Positions 1-8,585 of a stretch of 64,000 nt of DNA are shown here, one piece after another; position 1 is the first letter of the stretch; every line of letters begins with the position of its first letter. The stretch is from Paenibacillus puerhi (GTDB lineage Bacteria > Bacillota > Bacilli > Paenibacillales > NBRC-103111): assembly GCF_009846885.1 (NCBI RefSeq), contig NZ_WUWM01000008.1, forward strand, positions 1-64,000, read 5' to 3'. The notes below the pieces were generated by a model. That model was not told the DNA's origin, searched no databases, and saw only the letters and a list, made by a program, of their open reading frames with translations. Both the position numbers and the translations under genes were made by a program.

Positions 1-307
1 CGTTGGAATGTCGTAGCATAACTGATCACCGTCCATTAATTGTTATCTATATTATACCATATTAACGCGGTGTCGTCTTAAACTACGCGCAAATAAAAAG
101 AGCTGTCGAGACTTTCTCGACAGCCTGGCCGGACCCCAGGGTCCGGTTTTTTTTGTGAGGCCCCTAGTCTACCGTTTGCCGCTGACTGCCCTTGATATGC
201 TTGCCGCAAACTGATTTTAGGGCTGGCCGAATATTTACCTCCAAAAAGGTCAACAATGATTACCAGCACTTTAAATACTTAGCAATCCTTCAGGAGGGGT
301 AGAACAG
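1..307. other. Intergenic region upstream of dacF
   Basis: No convincing gene is seen. The stretch carries two consecutive hairpins (102-124 and 129-146), the second followed by eight T residues, which end transcription arriving from left of the window. The dacF ribosome site AGGAGGGG lies at 291-298. I could not assign a convincing forespore promoter for dacF by eye. Confidence 0.6.
102..154 (+). terminator. Rho-independent terminator with tandem hairpins
   Basis: The first stem pairs GCTGTCGAG (102-110) with its complement at 116-124. The second pairs CCGGACC (129-135) with GGTCCGG (140-146) and is followed by T147-T154. It reads on the plus strand and would end a gene lying left of the window. 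Confidence 0.8.
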
Positions 308-1489
308 GTGAATACCAGACCATGGATCAAAATGTGGATCAGCGCCCTGCTGCTGCTGACACTGGCGATGCCTACGGCGCTAGCCGAGGAGAAGCCGGCT
401 GAGAATAAGGTGGACTTGGCGCCGGGCGCCGTATCCGCCGTCGTGATGGATGTGGATACCGGTACGCTCATCGTCGATAAGAACAAGGATGCCAAGCTTC
501 CGCCGGCAAGCATTACGAAGGTCATGACCATGCTGTTGATCATGGAGGCTATCGATCAGGGCAAGCTGAAGATGGACGAGATGGTACGGACAAGCGAATA
601 CGCAGCATCGATGGGGGGATCGCAGATCTTCCTGGAGCCGGGCGAAGAAATGACGGTTAGAGATATGCTGAAGGGAATAGCCATGGCGTCGGGCAATGAC
701 GCTTCCGTTGCTATGGCGGAGAAGATCAGCGGCTCTGAGCAGGCTTTCGTCGCGTTGATGAATGAGCGGGCCAAGGGGCTCGGCATGCACAATACGAACT
801 TCGTCAATCCGAACGGACTGCCGGCTGAAAATCATTACTCCTCCGCTTACGATATCGCTTTGATGAGCCAGGAGCTGCTGAAACACGAAGAAATTACTCA
901 ATTCACCGGACAGTATCAGGATTATTTGCGCAAGGACACGCAAAAGCCCTTCTGGCTTGTCAATACGAATAAGCTGGTCCGCTTCTATTCGGGAGTGGAT
1001 GGACTCAAAACCGGCTATACCAGCGAGGCGAAGTTTTGTCTGACGGCAACGGCCAAGCGTGATAATCTGCGCGTCATCTCGGTCGTGATGGGCGAGCCGG
1101 ATACCAAAACAAGAAATGCCGAGGTCACTAAGCTGTTCGATTATGCGTTCTCCCAATATACGAACCTGCCCATCTACAAGACGGGCGATCCGATCGGCGA
1201 GCTGAAGGTCGGCAAGGGAGAGACGCCGGTTATTCCGCTGACAGCCAAGCACTCGTACTCGCTGCTGCTGAAAAAGGGCGATGCCGTGGAAGGCATCCGT
1301 CACGAGGTCCAGCTTGATCCGAAGCTCAAGGCACCTGTAGCTATAGGGCAGCCGATCGGTAAAATCGTCGTGTACAAGGGCGACCAGGTGATCAAGGAGT
1401 TTGCACTGGAATCCCCGGTGAACGTAACGAAGGCAGGCTGGTGGACGCTCACCAAGCGAACGGCCAAACGACTGTTTTTCTTTGATTGA
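308..1489 (+). CDS. dacF: D-alanyl-D-alanine carboxypeptidase DacF
   Basis: Penicillin-binding protein of the S11/PBP5 family that removes the terminal D-Ala of peptidoglycan stem peptides; in Bacillus DacF acts on spore cortex cross-linking. The 393-residue product has an N-terminal signal peptide ending at Ala-Leu-Ala before Glu-Glu. The three active-site motifs are visible: SxxK as ASITK (about residue 68), SGN (about 130) and KTG as KTGYT (about 237). A C-terminal beta-rich PBP5 domain follows. GTG at 308 is preceded by AGGAGGGG with 9 nt spacing. It lies directly upstream of spoIIAA, as in B. subtilis, but a strong terminator separates the two here. Confidence 0.93.
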   Translation: MNTRPWIKMWISALLLLTLAMPTALAEEKPAENKVDLAPGAVSAVVMDVDTGTLIVDKNKDAKLPPASITKVMTMLLIMEAIDQGKLKMDEMVRTSEYAASMGGSQIFLEPGEEMTVRDMLKGIAMASGNDASVAMAEKISGSEQAFVALMNERAKGLGMHNTNFVNPNGLPAENHYSSAYDIALMSQELLKHEEITQFTGQYQDYLRKDTQKPFWLVNTNKLVRFYSGVDGLKTGYTSEAKFCLTATAKRDNLRVISVVMGEPDTKTRNAEVTKLFDYAFSQYTNLPIYKTGDPIGELKVGKGETPVIPLTAKHSYSLLLKKGDAVEGIRHEVQLDPKLKAPVAIGQPIGKIVVYKGDQVIKEFALESPVNVTKAGWWTLTKRTAKRLFFFD

Positions 1490-1498
1490 CATCCCAGA

Positions 1499-1539
1499 AT
1501 CCCCGCAGCAGAAGTAACGGCCACGCGGGGATTTTTTTG
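1499..1539 (+). terminator. Rho-independent terminator after dacF
   Basis: AATCCCCGC (1499-1507) pairs with GCGGGGAT (1525-1532) followed by a T run. It separates dacF from the spoIIA operon. Confidence 0.85.
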
Positions 1540-1577
1540 TATACGTACCTCTTTAAAAGGACCCCTGCTGCATTTTC

Positions 1578-1622
1578 TGTCGCTTTCCTTCTAGTTCTGA
1601 CGCATTTCTTCTAGTTTTGTCG
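1578..1622 (+). promoter_or_regulatory. Three 20-bp-phased TGNCG motifs, candidate Spo0A boxes
   Basis: TGTCG (1578), TGACG (1598) and TGTCG (1618) recur at exactly 20-bp intervals. The last two sit within a tandem 20-bp repeat containing CTTCTAGTT (1581-1620). Each matches five of seven positions of the Spo0A box TGNCGAA. They lie just upstream of a sigma-H-like promoter. In B. subtilis, spoIIA is activated by phosphorylated Spo0A with sigma-H; applying that here is inference. Confidence 0.45.
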
Positions 1623-1627
1623 GGGGG

Positions 1628-1657
1628 GAAGGAAAAGCTTTCCTGCATGTAGAAACA
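1628..1657 (+). promoter_or_regulatory. Candidate sigma-H promoter for spoIIA operon
   Basis: GAAGGAAAA (1628-1636) fits the sigma-H -35 consensus RNAGGAWWW. After 12 nt GTAGAAACA (1649-1657) partly fits the -10 RNNGAATWW. The spoIIAA start is 31 nt downstream of the -10. The -10 is imperfect, so this is a candidate only. Confidence 0.45.
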
Positions 1658-1687
1658 GTGATTCATGAACGGGAGGGAGTGAACAGC

Positions 1688-2041
1688 GTGAGCTTACAAA
1701 TCGAGTTGGAGCATTACCGCAATGCGCTTATCGTCAGGCTTCAGGGCGAGCTGGACCATCATACGGCGGAAGCCGTGAAGACCCGCATGGAGGAAGCGGT
1801 TCTGCGAGGGCACAGCACCCATATTATTCTCAGCCTGAAGCAGCTCAGCTTCATGGATAGCTCGGGCCTCGGCGTGATTCTCGGCCGGTATAAGCAGATT
1901 ACAAGCCGCGGAGGCAAGATGGTGGTATGCGATGTAAATCCGTCCGTATACCGGCTGTTCGAGATGTCAGGTCTGTTCAAAATTTTATCGATTCAAGACA
2001 ACGAGAGACAAGCGATTCAAAGTCTGGAGGTCGTATCATGA
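1688..2041 (+). CDS. spoIIAA: Anti-sigma-F factor antagonist SpoIIAA
   Basis: STAS-domain protein of 117 residues, the same length as B. subtilis SpoIIAA. Unphosphorylated SpoIIAA binds SpoIIAB and frees sigma-F in the forespore. The phosphorylatable serine lies in the conserved MDSSGLG motif (about residues 56-62). GTG at 1688 is chosen because GGGAGG at 1671-1676 gives 11-nt spacing and the family-standard length; an in-frame GTG at 1658 lacks a ribosome site. The last four bases overlap spoIIAB (ATGA), indicating translational coupling. Confidence 0.95.
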   Translation: MSLQIELEHYRNALIVRLQGELDHHTAEAVKTRMEEAVLRGHSTHIILSLKQLSFMDSSGLGVILGRYKQITSRGGKMVVCDVNPSVYRLFEMSGLFKILSIQDNERQAIQSLEVVS

Positions 2042-2484
2042 GTGTACGCAATTTTATGAAACTCCAATTCGCCAGCCGCTCTGAGAACGAATCGTTTGCG
2101 CGCGTCACGGTCGCCGCATTCGTCTCCCAGCTGGACCCGACGCTTGACGAGCTGACCGATATCAAGACGGTGGTCTCCGAGGCGGTAACCAACTCGATCA
2201 TTCACGGCTATGATAACAATCCGGAGGGAACCGTTACGATCTCGGCCGAGATCGATGGCGATACGGTTTTAATTTCGGTGGAGGATCAGGGGGGCGGTAT
2301 CGAGGACCTCGATCTGGCCAAACAGCCGTTATATACGTCCAAGCCGGAGCTGGAGCGCTCGGGCATGGGATTCACGATCATGGAAAACTTTATGGATGAA
2401 GTGGAAGTAACCAGTGAGCTTGGCGCCGGAACGTCGATCCGAATGAAGAAGCGAATCGAGTCAAAAAAAGCTTTATTTAATTAG
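2038..2484 (+). CDS. spoIIAB: Anti-sigma-F factor and SpoIIAA kinase SpoIIAB
   Basis: GHKL-fold serine kinase of 148 residues that holds sigma-F inactive and phosphorylates SpoIIAA. The ATP-binding N box is visible as [11 protein letters not shown] (about residue 46), the G1 box as EDQGGGI (about residue 82) and the G2 region as SGMGFTIM. It begins at the ATG of the ATGA overlap with spoIIAA and is followed 11 nt later by sigF, giving the standard partner-switching operon. Confidence 0.95.
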   Translation: MSVRNFMKLQFASRSENESFARVTVAAFVSQLDPTLDELTDIKTVVSEAVTNSIIHGYDNNPEGTVTISAEIDGDTVLISVEDQGGGIEDLDLAKQPLYTSKPELERSGMGFTIMENFMDEVEVTSELGAGTSIRMKKRIESKKALFN

Positions 2485-2495
2485 GGGTTGAACCT

Positions 2496-3251
2496 ATGGA
2501 TGTGGACTTGAAGCAAGCCTCGCACAGCTATCTGGACGATACCGAAGTCAAACGGCTGATCGCGCTCAGCCAATCCGGCGATGCGCTCGCGCGTGAAACG
2601 CTTGTCAATTGCAACATCCGGCTCGTATGGTCCGTGGTGCAGCGCTTCCTGAACCGCGGCTACGAGGCGGAGGACCTGTTCCAGATCGGCTGCATCGGTT
2701 TATTGAAATCCGTTGACAAATTCGATCTGTCGTACGAAGTCAAGTTCTCCACCTATGCGGTGCCCATGATTATCGGGGAGATACAGCGCTTCCTCCGGGA
2801 CGACGGGACGCTCAAGGTCAGCCGGTCGCTCAAGGAGCTCGCCAACAAGATCCGCAAGGCCAAGGACGAGCTGGCCAAGCGCAACGGCCGTCTGCCAACG
2901 GTCAAGGAAGTGGCTGAGGAGCTCGGCATCACACCCGAGGACGTGGTTTTCGCTCAAGAGGCCAATAAGCCGCTTTCCTCGATTCATGAAACGGTTTTTG
3001 AAAACGATGGCGACCCGATTACGCTGATGGATCAAATTGCGGATGAGGGGCAAGAGAAGTGGTTCGACAAGCTCGCGTTAAATGAAGCGATCGGCTCGCT
3101 GAGCGAACGCGAGCGTCTGATCGTATACTTGCGATACTTCCGCGATCAGACGCAGTCCGAGGTTGCCAGCCGGCTCGGCATCTCCCAGGTGCAGGTGTCG
3201 CGGCTGGAGAAGAAGATCCTGCTTTCCATTAAAAATCAGATCGCTCAGTAG
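2496..3251 (+). CDS. sigF: RNA polymerase sigma factor sigma-F
   Basis: Forespore-specific sigma factor of 251 residues. Region 2 contains the typical core-binding and -10 recognition stretch (GYEAEDLFQIGCIGLLK, about residues 55-71). Region 3 and the region 4 helix-turn-helix (SEVASRLGISQVQVSRLEKK) follow. It is third in the spoIIA operon, 11 nt after spoIIAB, and is followed directly by a strong bidirectional hairpin. Confidence 0.95.
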   Translation: MDVDLKQASHSYLDDTEVKRLIALSQSGDALARETLVNCNIRLVWSVVQRFLNRGYEAEDLFQIGCIGLLKSVDKFDLSYEVKFSTYAVPMIIGEIQRFLRDDGTLKVSRSLKELANKIRKAKDELAKRNGRLPTVKEVAEELGITPEDVVFAQEANKPLSSIHETVFENDGDPITLMDQIADEGQEKWFDKLALNEAIGSLSERERLIVYLRYFRDQTQSEVASRLGISQVQVSRLEKKILLSIKNQIAQ

Positions 3252-3252
3252 C

Positions 3253-3292
3253 AGCCCAAAACCCGTCCGGAAGCCCGGACGGGTTTTGGGCT
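3253..3292. terminator. Bidirectional terminator between sigF and a DUF378 gene
   Basis: A perfect 18-bp stem (3253-3270 with 3275-3292, loop AAGC) has AAAA/TTTT tracts inside both arms. It can end sigF transcription and also the convergent minus-strand gene. Confidence 0.85.
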
Positions 3293-3320
3293 TGTCGTTG
3301 TCGTCATCATAGCCCCGCTT

Positions 3321-3533
3321 CTACCGAGCCCTGGAAGCATTGTCCCGGAACAGCAAGCCGATGCAGTACAGACCGGCTAAGCCTACCAGTGTGTATACGA
3401 TACGGCTGAGTCCGGAGGATGCCCGGTGGACGTCTCCACCGAGAAGCGCCGTTACCAAATCCCACTGAAACAAACCTACCAATAGCCAGTTGAGCGCTCC
3501 GATAATGACGAGGGTCAATGCGGTTTTGGTCAT
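3321..3533 (-). CDS. DUF378 family small membrane protein (YuzA-like)
   Basis: A 70-residue protein with two hydrophobic segments (about 4-30 and 44-63) and the family signature GALNWLLVGLF near the N terminus, as in DUF378/YuzA proteins of Bacillales. The function is unknown. It is convergent with sigF and shares its terminator. AAGGAAGG lies just upstream on the minus strand. Confidence 0.8.
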   Translation of the reverse strand: MTKTALTLVIIGALNWLLVGLFQWDLVTALLGGDVHRASSGLSRIVYTLVGLAGLYCIGLLFRDNASRAR

Positions 3534-3741
3534 ATTGTTTGCACCTTCCTTGTTTAGATAAGTGTGGGTCTAGCTGATTCTGGTATTAGGCTTCCTAGTC
3601 CGCCGCATGGCTATTCATAGGAAGGTGCCCACAAGTTTTTCCATATGGGGTGACGATTACAAGTGTGCGTTCCCATTCATACTACCCTTATCTGACAGGA
3701 AGGGCTCAGGAAGGAAGGACAGAGAGGAGGTCGCTTGTACG

Positions 3742-4410
3742 ATGGAACCGCAAATTTCTTCAACGCCGCGCGTTTATATCCGCTTGCGCCGAACACTGCG
3801 CATCAGTCCCCGGGAGTCCGTAAGGCTGGGGAGGGTCGCTCAGCTGCTTGCGCCGCCCGAGCATGAACGCGAGCTGCTGGAGCTGGAGCTGTACCGTCCC
3901 AAGGAATACGACGGCAATCTCGTGCTTGTGGATATGCTGCTTATCATTCGTAAAGTACAGGAAAGATTCCCGGAAATGCAGCTTGAGCTATTCGGCGAGC
4001 CGCATACGCTGGTCGAGATACAAAGTGAACCCAAGCGCCCCAATAAAGTGCTGATCGTGCTGGTGTGGCTTCTTTTGTTCGTGGGCTCGGGACTGGCGAT
4101 CATGAATTTTCATGCCGATGTCAGCATGGCCGAGGTACATCGCCATATTTACAAGCTGCTGACGGGTCAAGAGAAGACGCATCCGTTGCTGCTGCAAATA
4201 CCTTATTCGCTAGGAATCGGATTGGGGATGATTGTATTTTTTAATCATTTGTTCCAGAAGAAATTCAATGAAGAGCCAAGCCCGCTCGAGGTGGAGATGT
4301 TTATGTACCAAGAAAATGTGAATCAGTTCGTTATCTCGGACGAATATGCCAAGCTTCACCGAAAAGAACATCATCAGGACGGGAATGAACGCCCGGTGAA
4401 GTCACGATGA
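3742..4410 (+). CDS. spoVAA: Stage V sporulation protein AA
   Basis: Component of the SpoVA complex in the spore inner membrane, which handles Ca-dipicolinic acid. The 222-residue product has a soluble N-terminal half and two membrane segments (about residues 97-116 and 153-173), then a charged tail. ATG at 3742 follows AGAGGAGG (3723-3730) with 11-nt spacing; upstream in-frame sequence has no ribosome site. It overlaps spoVAB by four bases. B. subtilis SpoVAA is slightly shorter. Confidence 0.88.
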   Translation: MEPQISSTPRVYIRLRRTLRISPRESVRLGRVAQLLAPPEHERELLELELYRPKEYDGNLVLVDMLLIIRKVQERFPEMQLELFGEPHTLVEIQSEPKRPNKVLIVLVWLLLFVGSGLAIMNFHADVSMAEVHRHIYKLLTGQEKTHPLLLQIPYSLGIGLGMIVFFNHLFQKKFNEEPSPLEVEMFMYQENVNQFVISDEYAKLHRKEHHQDGNERPVKSR

Positions 4411-4832
4411 TCGAGTGGGCCGCGTCTTTGGCGCTTATCTTTATCGGATTAGCCGGCGGCATAGCCGTGGGGAGCGGGATGGTCGCTTTTCTGGTCGTGC
4501 TGGACATCATTCCGCGATTGGCGCAGATCTCTCGGTCCTATGGGCATATACGGCTTTATGAAGCCGCCGTGATCGTGGGAGCTCTCTTTTTTACGGTGAC
4601 CGATTTTTTCGAATGGACCTATCGACTCTTTCCGATGTCTGCGGCCGTATACGGCCTGCTGGCCGGCTGCTTCGTCGGAATGCTGGCGGCCGCCTTGACA
4701 GAGGTCATCAATGTGCTGCCGATTATTGCGAAACGGATCGGGATGGAATCTTATATGATATGGCTCTTGATGGCCATGATCTTCGGCAAAGTATTCGGCT
4801 CCTTCATCGACTGGCTGGGCATTCTCGGGTAG
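4407..4832 (+). CDS. spoVAB: Stage V sporulation protein AB
   Basis: A 141-residue integral membrane protein with about four hydrophobic helices, matching SpoVAB in length and in glycine-rich helices such as GLAGGIAVGSGMVAF. It acts with SpoVAA in the spore inner membrane. It starts at the ATGA overlap with spoVAA. In B. subtilis the next gene is spoVAC; here the next gene is spoVAF, 70 bp downstream. Confidence 0.88.
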   Translation: MIEWAASLALIFIGLAGGIAVGSGMVAFLVVLDIIPRLAQISRSYGHIRLYEAAVIVGALFFTVTDFFEWTYRLFPMSAAVYGLLAGCFVGMLAAALTEVINVLPIIAKRIGMESYMIWLLMAMIFGKVFGSFIDWLGILG

Positions 4833-4902
4833 AGGCTCTGCCGAAGCTTCGCAAGGGGCGCCGGATAACAGAAAGTCATCAGGATTAGGAGGGACGATTA
4901 CG

Positions 4903-6900
4903 ATGCAAAAGGAATTCAAGCGCGCCAAACGGATGAATCCCCAGCGGAACGGACTTAACACGGGCAACGGGATGACGGAAGAGCCGGAGCTATCCGGGGA
5001 AAGACAGGAGGAGCAGGAGGAAGGGTTTGCTCTCCGGCAGGATGAGAATTCATATCTTGAAAGAGAGTCAGAGACCGACCCGAAGCTGGAAATTGATGAA
5101 CATGGCGATATTATCGGTCAAGCGCGCGAAAGAGCAGAGGTCGGACCGGAGGGCGAGCCGGGGCGGGACCCGGAGAAAACGGGCGCCGAATCCTCTAGCG
5201 GAAACGACCCGAAAACCGGCATGAAGGCGGAAGCCCATCTGTCGGAGGAGGAGCGCAGGCTTAAGGAAGATCAGGCGATCCCGGCAACGTTTGCCCGCTT
5301 GAAACGGCAGCTTGAGGAAAGGGTCGGCCTGAACAAAAGCTTCGACGTTGTTTTTCGCGAGATGGTGTTCGGAGGGCAGAACACGGGCATTTTTTATTAC
5401 AACGGATTTGCGAAGGATACCGTATTGACCGATATCCTAATGCGGCTGTCATACGCAGACGAAGAGCATAGAGCGGCGAACGGGGATGTCAGCCTTCCCG
5501 GTCACAAGGAGGGGGAAGAGCGCTCCGGCAGCGGGCTCCCGACAGGAGCGGGGCAGCATGTGCAGGGCGGCGTCAGGAATGAGCATTCTAATACCCGGCG
5601 TCGTCTCGATGAGGGGGCAGGCGGCGACTCGGACAAGCTGAATATTATCGAGCTGTTTGACCATGCGCTCATTCCCCATATCCAAGTCAAGAAAACGAGC
5701 ACGCTCAAAGAAGCCATCGATTATGTCGCGATGGGCGGTACGGCCTTTTTCTTCGAGGGAGAGAAGGAGGCGGTGCTGGTCGATGCCAAAGCCTTCCCGG
5801 TGCGTTCGACGGAAGAGCCGGATCTTGAGCGGGTCGTACGCGGCTCGCGCGACGGCTTCGTCGAAACGCTGCTCACGAACGTCACGCTGGTCCGCCGGCG
5901 GCTTCGCGACCCGCGATTGAAGCTGGAGATCACACAGGTCGGCAAACGGACGCAGACCGATGTCTGTATCGGTTATATCCAGGATATCTGCGATATGGAA
6001 CTGATCGAAGCTGTGCGCGACAAGATTAAGCAGGTAGACGTAGACGGACTTCCGCTGGCCGAGAAGCAGCTGGAGGAGGCGATAATCGGCAAAGGCTGGA
6101 ACCCCTACCCGACGGTTCGTTACTCCGAGCGGCCCGACGTCGTTACGGCTCATTTGCTCGAGGGTCACATGATCATTTTCGTAGACACCTCACCATCGGT
6201 CATGATCATGCCAACTACTTTTTTCCATCATGTGCAGCATGCCGAGGAATACCGCCAGACCCCGTTAGTCGGCTCCTACCTGCGCTGGGTACGGTTCATA
6301 GGCATTGCGGCCTCGCTATTTCTGCTGCCGCTCTGGTTTCTGATCGTCTCCTCTCCGGATCTCAAGCCGGGCGGTCTGGAATTTCTCGGGCCGCAGAAAG
6401 CAGGAAAGATTCCGCTAATATTGCAATTCCTGATCGCGGAGCTCGGGATCGATCTGATGAGGATGGCAGCCATCCATACCCCGACCCCGCTGGCTACAGC
6501 GATGGGCTTGATAGCGGCCATTCTCATCGGCGACGTTGCCGTGAAAACAGGCTTGTTCGTCAACGAGGTCATTCTGTACTTGGCGGCTGCCGCTATCGGG
6601 ACCTTTGCAACGCCGAGCTATGAATTAAGTTTGGCGAATCGGCTGGCCAGGCTTGTCCTGCTGATAGCCGCCGCCATCTTCAAGGTCCCGGGTCTGGTCA
6701 TTGCTTCCACAGGCCTGGTGCTAATGCTGGCGCTTCAGCGCTCTTACAATACGCCTTATTTGTGGCCGTTCATTCCATTTAATGCCAAGGCGATGCTGGA
6801 TATTCTGGTGCGTCGGCCCTTCTTAACCATGAAATCGCGGATGAGCCTGAACAAAACCGCCGATTCCACGCGTCAGCCCTCTCCCGAACCGGGGCCATGA
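4903..6900 (+). CDS. spoVAF: Stage V sporulation protein AF, enlarged (GerA family)
   Basis: GerA-A-type protein of the spore inner membrane. The conserved body starts near residue 125 (IPATFARLKRQLEE) and ends in several membrane helices (about 455-640). At 665 residues it is well over the roughly 490 of B. subtilis SpoVAF. The excess is a hydrophilic, Glu/Gly/Arg-rich N-terminal extension (about 1-124) and a low-complexity insertion after YADEEH (about 187-243). ATG at 4903 follows GGAGGG with 9-nt spacing. It sits directly after spoVAA-spoVAB and before lysA, as in B. subtilis apart from the missing AC-AD-AE genes. Confidence 0.88.
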   Translation: MQKEFKRAKRMNPQRNGLNTGNGMTEEPELSGERQEEQEEGFALRQDENSYLERESETDPKLEIDEHGDIIGQARERAEVGPEGEPGRDPEKTGAESSSGNDPKTGMKAEAHLSEEERRLKEDQAIPATFARLKRQLEERVGLNKSFDVVFREMVFGGQNTGIFYYNGFAKDTVLTDILMRLSYADEEHRAANGDVSLPGHKEGEERSGSGLPTGAGQHVQGGVRNEHSNTRRRLDEGAGGDSDKLNIIELFDHALIPHIQVKKTSTLKEAIDYVAMGGTAFFFEGEKEAVLVDAKAFPVRSTEEPDLERVVRGSRDGFVETLLTNVTLVRRRLRDPRLKLEITQVGKRTQTDVCIGYIQDICDMELIEAVRDKIKQVDVDGLPLAEKQLEEAIIGKGWNPYPTVRYSERPDVVTAHLLEGHMIIFVDTSPSVMIMPTTFFHHVQHAEEYRQTPLVGSYLRWVRFIGIAASLFLLPLWFLIVSSPDLKPGGLEFLGPQKAGKIPLILQFLIAELGIDLMRMAAIHTPTPLATAMGLIAAILIGDVAVKTGLFVNEVILYLAAAAIGTFATPSYELSLANRLARLVLLIAAAIFKVPGLVIASTGLVLMLALQRSYNTPYLWPFIPFNAKAMLDILVRRPFLTMKSRMSLNKTADSTRQPSPEPGP

Positions 6901-6919
6901 TCGGGAAATCATTGCGATA

Positions 6920-6952
6920 AGCCTGTCTTCCCAGCGAAGGCGGGCCGTTTTG
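6920..6952 (+). terminator. Possible terminator after spoVAF
   Basis: GCCTG-TTC can pair with GAA-CGGGC, followed by CGTTTTG. The T run is short, so this is tentative. Confidence 0.35.
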
Positions 6953-6956
6953 CATG

Positions 6957-6984
6957 TTGTGTAACAGGCGCGGATTATGATACT
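6957..6984 (+). promoter_or_regulatory. Candidate sigma-A promoter for lysA
   Basis: TTGTGT (6957-6962) and GATACT (6979-6984) are 16 nt apart, in the gap between spoVAF and lysA. Confidence 0.4.
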
Positions 6985-7057
6985 TTAGAAGTAACGGGCT
7001 GCAAAAAGTATGACCAATGGAGAATAAGTCCTATAGGGGAAGAGGGAGTTATATACG

Positions 7058-8389
7058 ATGTATTTACACGGCACCAGTACGATCAACAGCAAAGGGCATC
7101 TAGAGATTGGCGGCTGCGATACAGTCGAGCTTGCGGAGCAGTACGGTACACCTTTATATGTGATGGATGAGGCCTTGATCCGCCAGCGCTGCAAGGAATT
7201 TGTCGACGCCTTCCGAAAGTCCGGACTTCCGTTCCAAGTGGCTTATGCCAGTAAGGCGTTCTGCGTTATGGCCATGTGCCGCATTGCCGAGGAGGAAGGC
7301 ATGTCCCTGGACGTCGTCTCGGACGGCGAATTATATACGGCTCTGCAAGCCGGGTTTCCCCCGGAGCGCATACACTTTCATGGGAACAACAAAACGCCGC
7401 AGGAGTTGGAAATGGCGCTTGACGCAGGCATCGGCTGTTTTGTCGTCGATAACTTCATTGAGCTTCACATGTTGAATGCGATCGCGGGCGAGAAGCGGAA
7501 GAAAACGAAGGTGCTGCTCCGAATTACGCCAGGTGTGGATGCTCATACGCATGAGTACATCTCCACCGGCCAGACGGATTCAAAGTTCGGCTTCGATCTG
7601 GCGAACGGTTCGGCGAAGCAGGCGGTGTCGGAAGCGTCCGAGCTGCCGCATCTTGAGCTGCTCGGAACGCATTCGCATATCGGCTCGCAAATCTTCGAAG
7701 TCGGCGGCTTCCAGCTCGCCGTTGAGAAGGTCATCGGCTTTGCCGTCAGCGTTCGTGCAGAGCTAGGTGTTACCTTCTCGGTGCTGAACCTGGGCGGCGG
7801 CTTCGGTATCCGCTATACCGAAAGCGATACTCCACTGCCTGTCGCCGAGTATGTGGCCGCGATAACGTCCACCGTACGCGAGCAGTTCGCCAAGCATGGC
7901 TACCCGCTTCCGGAGATCTGGACGGAGCCGGGCCGCAGCATTGTCGGCGATGCGGGCACAACGCTCTATACGATCGGGACCTACAAGGATATCCCGGGCG
8001 TTCGCAAGTATGTGGCGGTTGACGGAGGCATGACGGACAATCCGCGTCCCGCGCTGTATCAGGCGCAGTACGAGGCGATGCTGGCCAATCGCGCGGCCGA
8101 GCCTGAGGAAGAGGTTGTTTCGATCGCAGGCAAATGCTGCGAAAGCGGCGATATGCTGATCTGGGATACGAAGCTGCCCAAAGCGAGCACAGGAGACGTG
8201 CTGGCAGTGGCCTGCACGGGGGCATACAATTACTCGATGGCCAGCAATTACAACCGACTTCGTCGTCCGGCTGTTGTTTTCGTCAAGGACGGGGCAGCGG
8301 ATGTCGTGGTGGAACGCGAAACGCTTGGCGATCTCGTGCACAAGGATGTCGTGCCGGAGCGGATGAAGCCGGTATCGAAAGCTAGATAG
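7058..8389 (+). CDS. lysA: Diaminopimelate decarboxylase
   Basis: PLP-dependent fold-type III enzyme converting meso-diaminopimelate to lysine, the last step of lysine synthesis. The 443-residue product shows the PLP lysine in YASKAF (about residue 63), the HSHIGSQ and NLGGGFGI phosphate-binding stretches, EPGRS (about 290), and the active-site CESGD motif (about 362-366). GAGGGAG lies 9 nt before ATG 7058. Its place between spoVAF and ppiB is the same as in B. subtilis. Confidence 0.95.
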   Translation: MYLHGTSTINSKGHLEIGGCDTVELAEQYGTPLYVMDEALIRQRCKEFVDAFRKSGLPFQVAYASKAFCVMAMCRIAEEEGMSLDVVSDGELYTALQAGFPPERIHFHGNNKTPQELEMALDAGIGCFVVDNFIELHMLNAIAGEKRKKTKVLLRITPGVDAHTHEYISTGQTDSKFGFDLANGSAKQAVSEASELPHLELLGTHSHIGSQIFEVGGFQLAVEKVIGFAVSVRAELGVTFSVLNLGGGFGIRYTESDTPLPVAEYVAAITSTVREQFAKHGYPLPEIWTEPGRSIVGDAGTTLYTIGTYKDIPGVRKYVAVDGGMTDNPRPALYQAQYEAMLANRAAEPEEEVVSIAGKCCESGDMLIWDTKLPKASTGDVLAVACTGAYNYSMASNYNRLRRPAVVFVKDGAADVVVERETLGDLVHKDVVPERMKPVSKAR

Positions 8390-8521
8390 AAGGTTGATAA
8401 GAAGGCGAGCGCCGGTGACTCAAGGGCTGCAGCTCTTATTGGAGCGCCGGCTGGCCTTTCGTAGCTGGCCCGGACAGCAGTTCTGACGGCGTTCCTAAGC
8501 ATAGGAAAGCGTCGATGTGAT

Positions 8522-8550
8522 TTGCTTGTAAATGCCAGTTATGCTAAACT
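8522..8550 (+). promoter_or_regulatory. Candidate sigma-A promoter for ppiB
   Basis: TTGCTT (8522-8527) and TAAACT (8545-8550) are 17 nt apart. TGC directly before the -10 gives an extended -10 element. Confidence 0.5.
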
Positions 8551-8585
8551 CCATTTATAAATTCATAACCCAAAGGAGAATGATT

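Noticed and set aside
380-1492. Long open frame on the minus strand of dacF
   Set aside because: Antisense shadow of a conserved gene; no ribosome site and no recognisable protein.
8407-8450. Repeated GAGCGCCGG after lysA as a terminator
   Set aside because: The two copies are direct, not inverted, so they do not form a stem.
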